From the NCBI GenBank assembly GCA_024280755.1, contig JAJRPN010000012.1:1-64000 (forward strand): a stretch of 64,000 nt of DNA, in the 5' to 3' direction. Positions within the stretch are counted from its first letter, which is position 1, and each line of letters begins with the position of its first letter. The notes under the pieces were generated by a model. That model saw only the letters and a list, made by a program, of their open reading frames with translations. It was not told the origin of the DNA and searched no databases. Both the position numbers and the translations under genes were made by a program. The DNA comes from Planctomycetota bacterium (GTDB lineage Bacteria > Planctomycetota > Phycisphaerae > Phycisphaerales > UBA1924). Positions 58,294-64,000 of the stretch are shown here, piece after piece.

Positions 58294-58767
58294 TTAGCGC
58301 CACGCGCGGAGTTTGGAGGAGCGAGTGTTCGCTTGAGCGTTTGCTTGGGACATCGCGTTGATGGCTTCGCGGTGTTTGCGGACGGAGTAAAAGCTCACGC
58401 CAAGATTTTCGGTCACCTCGCGGATGGAGTGCCCTTGGATAAAGAGTGATTGAGCGATCGCCCGTTTGGATCGGCTCCAAGCTTCGCAGTGTTCAACAAC
58501 ATACGCGACGCGCGGATCGTTGAGCCGATGCACGAGGCGCTTGATGCGTCGGCGGACATGCCTTGGGTCTTGTCCGATGAGCTTGGCGATCTGGCTGGCA
58601 GATTGCCCGTCGCGGAACATAGCGATGATGAGGCTTTGATCATCTTTTTCGAGCCAGTGGGCACGGTGGACGAGCTGATCGGTGAGCGTGTTGGTGTGTC
58701 TTTTTCGCAGGTCGATGTCGTCTGTAACCTTGTCGAGCCAGTCCGCGGTGATTGGTGAATGTCCCAT
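58294..58767 (-). CDS. Helix-turn-helix protein with two HTH motifs
   Basis: 157 residues. Two sigma-region-4/Hin-like HTH motifs are visible: SLIIAMFRDGQSASQIAKLI (then GQDPRHVRRRIKRLV) and AIAQSLFIQGHSIREVTENL (then GVSFYSVRKHREAI). Such arrangements are found in recombinase- or terminase-small-subunit-like DNA-binding proteins. It is the first gene of the leftward cassette and is divergent from the S24 repressor, so it is probably controlled by it. Start ATG at 58767. Confidence 0.7.
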   Translation of the reverse strand: MGHSPITADWLDKVTDDIDLRKRHTNTLTDQLVHRAHWLEKDDQSLIIAMFRDGQSASQIAKLIGQDPRHVRRRIKRLVHRLNDPRVAYVVEHCEAWSRSKRAIAQSLFIQGHSIREVTENLGVSFYSVRKHREAINAMSQANAQANTRSSKLRAWR

Positions 58768-58785
58768 TTTTCTCTCCTTGCCTCA

Positions 58786-58910
58786 GATTTGTTGGTATTT
58801 CACTTGACATACCACATATGTGCGTTCACAATAGAGTGAACTATTATTTTCAGAGTATACACCAAACCAAGAACGCTTTGCAAGGGTACTGTATGGTATA
58901 TCAACAAATC
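58786..58910. promoter_or_regulatory. Divergent control region with promoter and operator-like repeats
   Basis: TTGACA (58804-58809), 17 bp, then CACAAT (58827-58832) forms a good promoter reading right, toward the repressor. TGGTAT-N10-ATACCA (58793-58814) is a perfect inverted repeat overlapping the -35. The nine bases GATTTGTTG at 58786-58794 recur inverted at 58902-58910, each next to a GGTAT-like half site. The layout suits two repressor sites flanking an autoregulated promoter. Confidence 0.6.
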
Positions 58911-58994
58911 AGCGCACAGACCCGGTCACTGCATACCGACCAAAATCCGATATCCACAATTTCTGCTCCACGACTCAAAAACAACACGACCATT

Positions 58995-59903
58995 ATGGCT
59001 GCTCAACCCCTTCATCTTGATGCTTCTACCCAACGCACCTTTGCCTCAACACTGCGGCAGCGCCGAACACAAAAGGGTTTATCGCTCGCAAAGCTTGCAG
59101 AACGGGTCGGATGTGCCAAGTCATATCTATCCTCGATCGAGAACGAGCACAAAGGTCCGCCGGCCGAATCAATCATCGAAAGGCTTGAACTTGTCCTCTG
59201 TTTCCAGCCAGGAGAACTCTTTGAGCGGGCTCAGTGGGATCAGACCCCGATGCCGATCCGGGAGAATCTTGAACAGCTTCGTGAGCGTGATGAATCGGTT
59301 TCCTCGTTGGCTCGGCTGTTGGCACAGAGCGCACGCGAAGGTGCGTCGCTCGACAAGCTGTATGAATCTGGCGAGCTTCGTCAACTGATCGATCGGATTG
59401 ATCCCGACCAAGCGGATCATGTATCCGAGCCTGCAAACGATGCGGAAGAAACCCTTGAGAGTCCTGCGAATCCGATGGCTGCGATCGGGATGCTTCCGAT
59501 GGAGGTGCCTTTGATCAATAAGGTGACCGCTGGATACCCGGCCGACTTTACAGACATGGGATATCCTGCGAGGATCGCAGACGAGTATGTCCGAGCGCCG
59601 GACCTGAGTGATCCAGATGCGTTCGCTGCGCGGGTGGTGGGGGATTCGATGGAGCCCAACTATCGCGAGGGCGATATCGTGGTGTTCTCGCCCGCGCGCG
59701 AGATCGTCGATGGGATGGATTGCTTTGTGCGTCTTGAGCGCGACGACGAGAGCACTTTTAAGCGGATCTATTTCCAGAAGGATGATTCGGGCAACGAGTT
59801 GATTCGGATTCAGCCGATCAACAATAGTTATCCGCCGATGACTGTTCCAAGAGAAGCGGTCGCGGGGTTATATGCGGGGGTCTCGGTGACGCGGACAATT
59901 TAA
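58995..59903 (+). CDS. HTH/S24 peptidase phage-type repressor (LexA/CI-like)
   Basis: 302 residues. An XRE-type HTH (LRQRRTQKGLSLAKLAERVG, CAKSYLSSIENEHKG) is followed by a helical linker and an S24 domain with the cleavage-site candidate Ala179-Gly180 (KVTAGYP), Ser218 (VVGDSMEPNY) and Lys256 (STFKRIYF). Such repressors self-cleave when RecA filaments form. ATG at 58995 starts close to the HTH; ATG at 58893 with AAGGG upstream would add 34 poorly conserved residues. It is divergent from the HTH-ABC/GNAT-terminase genes. Confidence 0.85.
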   Translation: MAAQPLHLDASTQRTFASTLRQRRTQKGLSLAKLAERVGCAKSYLSSIENEHKGPPAESIIERLELVLCFQPGELFERAQWDQTPMPIRENLEQLRERDESVSSLARLLAQSAREGASLDKLYESGELRQLIDRIDPDQADHVSEPANDAEETLESPANPMAAIGMLPMEVPLINKVTAGYPADFTDMGYPARIADEYVRAPDLSDPDAFAARVVGDSMEPNYREGDIVVFSPAREIVDGMDCFVRLERDDESTFKRIYFQKDDSGNELIRIQPINNSYPPMTVPREAVAGLYAGVSVTRTI

Positions 59904-60494
59904 TCAAGTCGATTCGTTTGGAGATTCGGGGTTTGGGTGAGAGGCTGGGGCATCATCGTATTTGAGGAGTCGGCGTTCGCCTGTGAGTGCTCGTTCGCGG
60001 GTCAGGTCTTGGGTGACTTCGAGTGTGCCCATATAGCTGTGATCTTCATTGCGCAACGCGAAGTAGCGGACGAATACAAACCGATTTTGGAAGCTGAGCC
60101 AGAAGTCGGCGATATCTTGTTTGCCAGACCGGAAATCGGAAAGGATCTGCTCGACAGCATCGAGGCTCTCTGCCGGGTGGCAGGATTGCACCTTGCGCCC
60201 GATGATGGTCTTGGGACGGATGAAGACACGATCTGGCCCTTCAGAAAAGAACCGAACCCGATCGTCTGCGTCAATAAAAGTAAGATCGACAGGCATGGTC
60301 GAAAAGATCGCGGTGAGTTGGTCGATGGTGAGTGCGCCAGTTGCAAATGTGATCGCTTGATCGATCGGCTTTGATCGGCCGATGTCGCTTGGCACGATGT
60401 CGAGGGCAACTCCATCGGGCTTGATCCGCTCGACGGGGAGAGCGCTTGAGTGGTCGCCTGAAGCGTTGGTTTGGCCTTGCAAAAACTCTGACAT
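59904..60494 (-). CDS. PAS-domain protein of the DUF438 C-terminal type
   Basis: 196 residues. MPVDLTFIDADDRVRFFSEG, then IRPKTIIGRKVQSCHPAESL, IADFWLSFQNRFVFVRYFAL and MGTLEVTQDLTRERALTGER match the PAS domain found at the C-terminus of DUF438 proteins; the hemerythrin-like part is absent. It likely senses a small ligand or redox state through a bound cofactor (inference). The ATG at 60494 is chosen; the open frame continues to 60662 without support. Its stop is directly beside the end of the S24 gene on the other strand. Confidence 0.78.
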   Translation of the reverse strand: MSEFLQGQTNASGDHSSALPVERIKPDGVALDIVPSDIGRSKPIDQAITFATGALTIDQLTAIFSTMPVDLTFIDADDRVRFFSEGPDRVFIRPKTIIGRKVQSCHPAESLDAVEQILSDFRSGKQDIADFWLSFQNRFVFVRYFALRNEDHSYMGTLEVTQDLTRERALTGERRLLKYDDAPASHPNPESPNEST

Positions 60495-60783
60495 GGTTGG
60501 CAGCCTTGGTTGGTGGAGATGAAAAAGGATAATAGTATCCTGAATAGTTCGCCGTTTCTCAAGTTGGGGAATCTGAGTTGTGAGATGCAGGCGAGTTGGG
60601 TGTGTGTGAGTAGCACAATTCTCGAAACCGTTTGTGTTTGGGGTGCGTACAGGTGTGGGCACGGCAGTACCCCAAGGGGTGTTGGTGTGCTATCCTTAAC
60701 ACGCACGAGCGAGTTCTTCGCTCAGCACAAGGCCTCCGGTGGGCGGGGGCGAGACAAACGATCGCATTTGCGGAGACCAAACG

Positions 60784-61626
60784 ATGGCCAAGATGTTCTA
60801 CACACTCGACGAAGCAGCGACCAAGCTGGGCATGGACGAGGCTGATGTTCAGTCGTTGGCCGAGTCGGGTCAGCTCCAAGAGTTCCGCGATCGTGAAAAG
60901 CTGATGTTCAAGGTTGAGCAGGTCGATCTGCTCGCAGGCGATGATGACATCGATGATGACATCACCCTCGCTGACACAGGTGCCGGGATCGATGGAATCT
61001 CGCTGAGTTCCACCGGCAGCGCGACATCGTTCTCGCTCGAAGCATCTGGCGATGCGACCGGCGTTTCAATCTTCGAACCAGAAGACGGCGACGAGTTCGA
61101 CGCCAATGCAGACACGCTCGTATCAAGCGGCGGCATCGGGGGCTCAGGATTCAACATGGACGCGGGTGCATCAGGCTCGGGCTTGGCACAACTCGCGTTT
61201 GAACCAGACGATACATCCCTCGGCGGCAACCTGCTCGATGACTTGGCAGCCGATTCGGTTGCTGGCGCATCACAGGGCGGCAGCGCGATTGGCGATACAG
61301 CCTTTGGTGGATCGGTCGCGGGCGCACTCTTCGAAGGTACATCAACACCAGATTCAGAGTTTGCAGCACCTTCAGCAGCGATGATGCCAATGGCTGGCAT
61401 GCAGGCCTACGACGGAGCAGCTTCAGGATTGTTCGGCGGCGCTGCACTGGGCATGGTCGTCTTGCTCATGCTCTCGTTGGCTGTGATGGTTCTGGGTATG
61501 ACCGGAGGCTCGCAGCAGGTTCTTGGCAAGATCGATACCAACATGCTCTACATGATAGCTGGAGGCGGCGCCGGGCTTGTGCTCATCTTCGCAATCGTCG
61601 GCTGGGTCGCACTCCGCAAGGGGTAA
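60784..61626 (+). CDS. HTH-domain membrane protein
   Basis: 280 residues. The first 60 form a MerR/excisionase-like HTH (MFYTLDEAATKLGMDEADVQ, LAESGQLQEFRDREKLMFKV). About 150 residues of Gly, Ser, Ala and Asp-rich low-complexity linker follow, then two membrane helices (LGMVVLLMLSLAVMVLGMTG and YMIAGGGAGLVLIFAIVGW). Proteins with this layout are common in planctomycetes (from memory) but uncharacterised. ATG at 60784 begins the HTH. A strong terminator follows at 61654. Confidence 0.75.
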   Translation: MAKMFYTLDEAATKLGMDEADVQSLAESGQLQEFRDREKLMFKVEQVDLLAGDDDIDDDITLADTGAGIDGISLSSTGSATSFSLEASGDATGVSIFEPEDGDEFDANADTLVSSGGIGGSGFNMDAGASGSGLAQLAFEPDDTSLGGNLLDDLAADSVAGASQGGSAIGDTAFGGSVAGALFEGTSTPDSEFAAPSAAMMPMAGMQAYDGAASGLFGGAALGMVVLLMLSLAVMVLGMTGGSQQVLGKIDTNMLYMIAGGGAGLVLIFAIVGWVALRKG

Positions 61627-61653
61627 TTTTCCGATCAAGACTCCATGATTCAA

Positions 61654-61683
61654 AGCCCGCTTCGTTTGAAGTGGGCTTTTTTT
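61654..61683 (+). terminator. Terminator of the HTH membrane protein gene
   Basis: AGCCCGCTTC-GTTT-GAAGTGGGCT stem (one G-T pair) followed by a T-run. Confidence 0.9.
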
Positions 61684-61704
61684 GAACGGTGGATGTTGAG
61701 TTGA

Positions 61705-62139
61705 TTACAAAGCAGAAATCATCACGCCAGCAGGCTCATAGCGTCCGCCTGGAATCTTTAGGTCTTGGAAGAGCGTGGTCCGCACATAGATCAGTTTGGA
61801 TGATTCATGCTCGATGTGGGCGCGAAGCTCTGGCGATTCGACATGGATCACTCCTTTGGATTGGGTGATGGTTGCGGGCGATGCGGGGCGATCGATGATG
61901 TGTTCAGTATCGTTCTTTGGATCAATCAAGACCCAACTCGCAGCCTGATTTGAGTTGATGCGATACGCAAGACGAAGCATCGGGCTGTTGCCTTGAGGCG
62001 CAATGGCTGGTGAGATGCTCGCGAGCGATCGGCGAGAAACGATCCAATGGATCGTGATGCTCAAAGCCCGTTGGCAATCAAGCTGAATGACAACAGGAGC
62101 TTTGTTGATCTTTGTCGCTGATGAAGGGTGGATACTCAT
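61705..62139 (-). CDS. Hypothetical protein coupled to the MarR/GbsR-like regulator
   Basis: 144 residues, with no signal peptide or membrane segment. The pattern of beta strands (APVVIQLDCQRALSITIHWI, RLAYRINSNQAASWVLIDPK, GVIHVESPELRAHIEHESSK) could be a small beta-barrel or PilZ-like fold, but no family is recognised. Its ATG overlaps the stop of the regulator gene (four bases at 62136-62139), so the two are translationally coupled. Confidence 0.6.
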   Translation of the reverse strand: MSIHPSSATKINKAPVVIQLDCQRALSITIHWIVSRRSLASISPAIAPQGNSPMLRLAYRINSNQAASWVLIDPKNDTEHIIDRPASPATITQSKGVIHVESPELRAHIEHESSKLIYVRTTLFQDLKIPGGRYEPAGVMISAL

Positions 62140-62756
62140 CGGCCGGTCCCCTTACGGGTAGAACGCTTGGATGTGTGCTTTGTGCTTCGCCCGACGGGGG
62201 CTTTGGCGAGAAGCTTGGCAGCGGTGTGCAGCCCGGCGCCGCGAGGCCCGGCAAACTTATGAGCGAGGGTGGTGATCAGCCCAAACCCTTCGCGGACATC
62301 ATCAAGGCGGTGCTGAAGCTCGATCACATCTTCGGGCGAGTGGGAACCGATCTGTGGTGCGAGCTCGCCGATCTCATCAAGAGCATCGAGCAGCGGATCG
62401 ACCTCGCGTTTGATTCGCTCGCGTGCGATCGCGCGGAGCATCGACCAGACATCTTGCTCTGCTTGGAAATATTCTTTTCGATCGCCCGGCAGGCGGACCT
62501 TCTCGATGACCGCCCATTCGAGCAATGATCGTACCGACATCGACACATTGCCCCGAGAAACGCTCAGACGGTCCATGATCTCGTCGGTGCACATCGGCTT
62601 GCCTGTGATGTACAACAGGGCGTGAACCTCTGCCATCGTGCGTGAGATCCCCCAGACAGACCCCATTCGTCCCCACGAGGCGATGAAGCGATCTTGAGCC
62701 TCGATGAGTTGGGCTTTGACAGCAGGGCTTGATTGGGCTTTTGTTTTGCGGGCCAT
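62136..62756 (-). CDS. MarR/GbsR-family transcriptional regulator
   Basis: 206 residues. WGISRTMAEVHALLYITGKP followed by CTDEIMDRLSVSRGNVSMSV and RSLLEWAVIEKVRLPGDRKE is the winged-helix domain of GbsR-type regulators, which respond to small osmolytes such as choline in characterised cases. The C-terminus is basic (SKRSTRKGTGR). ATG at 62756 is preferred; a TTG seven codons upstream is possible. Target unknown; the coupled downstream gene is a candidate. Confidence 0.82.
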   Translation of the reverse strand: MARKTKAQSSPAVKAQLIEAQDRFIASWGRMGSVWGISRTMAEVHALLYITGKPMCTDEIMDRLSVSRGNVSMSVRSLLEWAVIEKVRLPGDRKEYFQAEQDVWSMLRAIARERIKREVDPLLDALDEIGELAPQIGSHSPEDVIELQHRLDDVREGFGLITTLAHKFAGPRGAGLHTAAKLLAKAPVGRSTKHTSKRSTRKGTGR

Positions 62757-63113
62757 ACCAAAAGTATCGCGGATCAAAGCAGGTTTGTCTATTAGATTTC
62801 AGAAAAATCTGAAAATAGAAAAACAAACCAACCCAAATGTGGGTGATTGTACCAGCAACGGCTAGGGCGTGCCTGACGACTCATTCCCACACCAAGGATG
62901 CTCTTTTTTCGCCTCCCCCGGGCTTCCGGGGGAGGTGCCGATCGAAGTGAGGCGGAGGGGATCTTCTCTTTCTTCTCTTCCCCATTGCCTATTGCCCATT
63001 GCCTTCTTCAAGACCCCCTCCGTCTGCTGCGCAGCCACAACCGCCCTATGGGTGCTCCCCCGGAAGCCCGGGGGAGGCGAATAGTTGAAAAAACATGAGC
63101 CGTTAGATAGGGC
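62757..63113. other. Intergenic region with an inverted-repeat element
   Basis: No gene is supported. It contains a 170-bp element bounded by 25-bp inverted repeats (62910-63079) and lies between the 3' end of the UbiA gene and the start of the regulator, both on the minus strand. Confidence 0.6.
62910..63079. repeat. MITE-like element with 25-bp perfect terminal inverted repeats
   Basis: 62910-62934 (CGCCTCCCCCGGGCTTCCGG...) and 63055-63079 are exact reverse complements. Each arm is itself nearly palindromic (CTCCCCCGG...CCGGGGGAG). The 120 bp between contain the partial repeats TTGCCTATTGCCCATTGCC and the palindrome GCTGCGCAGC, with no open frame. The form is that of a non-autonomous dispersed element. 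Confidence 0.7.
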
Positions 63114-64000
63114 CTAGTTGATCAGCAGATCGATGCACCCGGCGGTGCCCAAAATCACCGAGACGATCCCGTTGAGCGTAAAGAAGGCCATCGAGATACC
63201 GGCTTTGCCTTGCCTGGCGAGGATGAAGTGTTCGTAGATCAAGATGGCCCCGATGAGCGCGATAGCCACGCCAAAGAGAACGCCAAAGCGCGGCTCGATG
63301 TTCCATGCGATGGTGACACAGACAAACGCAAGCACATGGAGCAATCGGCTGAGCCAAATCGCACGCTTCCAACCAAAGCGCGATGGGATTGATAAAAGCC
63401 CGACATCTTGGTCATACTCAAGATCTTGAAGGGCATAAATAATATCGAACCCCCCGACCCAGCACAAGACCATGCCAGCGATCGCAAAGATGGCGGGGGT
63501 GCTTGAGAGCGCATCAGGACCAACCGCGATGCCCGCAGCGATTGGCGATGCTGCCAGTGCGCCGCCGAGGAAAACATGACAGAGCCAGGTAAAGCGTTTG
63601 GTGAACGAATAGAACCCAATCCAGATCAATACCGGCAGCCCGAGCATGGATGGGAGCCAGTTGCCAAAGAAAACTCCAAAGAGCGAGCAGGTGATCAGAA
63701 ACGCGATCGCGTTAAACGCAAGGAACAGGTAGCCATCGCGCATGCTCAACGCGCCCGAAGCGAACGCTCGGCGGGTCGTGCGCGGGTTCGCCGCATCAAT
63801 CTTGGCATCTGCGACACGATTGACAAGCATCGCCCAGTTGCGTGCAAAGACCATGCACACGATGATGAGCCCAAGCATGGGTGCGAACTTGGACCAATCG
63901 ATCTGCTGATCACCAAGCTGATCATCAAGGTGTGGTGCCACCAGAAAGGCACCAAGCACCGCAAAGGGCATCGCGAAGACAGAGTGGGCGAGTTTGATAT
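63114..64000 (-). CDS. UbiA-family prenyltransferase, 5' end outside the window
   Basis: 295 codons are visible; the frame enters from the right edge as IKLAHSVFAMPFAVLGAFLV, the usual start region of the family. The first Asp-rich motif is NRVADAKIDAANPRTTRR and the second YALQDLEYDQDVGLLSIPSR; both bind Mg-diphosphate of the polyprenyl donor. About eight membrane helices. It attaches a prenyl chain to an aromatic acid in quinone biosynthesis, as UbiA or the MqnP type; the sequence does not decide which. Confidence 0.88.
   Translation of the reverse strand, partial: IKLAHSVFAMPFAVLGAFLVAPHLDDQLGDQQIDWSKFAPMLGLIIVCMVFARNWAMLVNRVADAKIDAANPRTTRRAFASGALSMRDGYLFLAFNAIAFLITCSLFGVFFGNWLPSMLGLPVLIWIGFYSFTKRFTWLCHVFLGGALAASPIAAGIAVGPDALSSTPAIFAIAGMVLCWVGGFDIIYALQDLEYDQDVGLLSIPSRFGWKRAIWLSRLLHVLAFVCVTIAWNIEPRFGVLFGVAIALIGAILIYEHFILARQGKAGISMAFFTLNGIVSVILGTAGCIDLLIN

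Noticed and set aside
58752-58994. Long N-terminal extension of the S24 repressor frame
   Set aside because: It runs across the promoter and operator region and lacks protein-like composition; the start is placed at 58995, with 58893 as alternative.

Overview
The window looks like a chromosomal segment of a Phycisphaerae (Planctomycetota) bacterium of moderate GC content. Three things point there: ten secreted proteins carry a two-repeat dockerin-like C-terminus with the core NFFDIS/NFFDVS, and eight of them end in -GCP; two inverted repeats are of a type common in planctomycete genomes; and the housekeeping genes (EF-Tu, SecE with a long periplasmic part, ClpC, RpoN) fit that phylum. The assignment is by inference only.

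Layout. 1-820: the end of an IS3-family element that has beheaded a membrane-protein gene, followed by a decayed amidohydrolase remnant. 1.2-20 kb: signalling and information processing (CHASE hybrid histidine kinase, flavodoxin-like protein, DinB, FHA-GAF histidine kinase, cupredoxin, HolA, a lipoprotein, RecR, RpoN, an ABC-2 permease, ClpC). 20.4-39.5 kb: lipoamide dehydrogenase, then a long run of exported proteins: a metalloprotease-like protein with an altered active site, beta-propellers, two tandem subtilases, an AsmA-like protein, a DUF1028/VCBS fusion and an FGE-like protein. 39.8-43.4 kb: the translation/secretion cluster tRNA-Thr, tuf, rpmG, tRNA-Trp, secE, nusG. 43.5-49.8 kb: a dockerin/CARDB protein, a TPR lipoprotein, an M42-like peptidase and a ferredoxin. 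49.8-52.9 kb: a single-polypeptide restriction-modification enzyme interrupted by a heptanucleotide tandem repeat. 52.9-55.1 kb: acidic and membrane proteins of unknown function. 55.1-59.9 kb: a phage-like cassette (large terminase, ABC-ATPase/GNAT fusion, HTH protein, divergent S24 repressor) with no capsid genes. 60-64 kb: PAS protein, HTH/membrane protein, MarR/GbsR-like regulator, a 25-bp inverted-repeat element and a UbiA prenyltransferase cut by the window end.

The most notable observations are: (1) four copies of a 7-bp unit place the 3' part of the restriction-modification gene out of frame, and one more copy or two fewer would restore a protein of about 1,000 residues, which is the arrangement of a phase-variable gene; (2) in the dockerin-like domains a Cys before the first repeat and the Cys of the terminal GCP occur together in eight proteins and are both missing in the other two, which suggests a disulfide clasp; (3) a compact terminase/ABC-GNAT/HTH/S24 cassette lacks the rest of a prophage; (4) a reprolysin-like protein has HQxxH in place of HExxH; (5) an FGE-like gene has a 12-G tract and no usable start codon in frame with its signal peptide.

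All coordinates and motifs were read by eye. Family names come from recognition of motifs, not from a database search.
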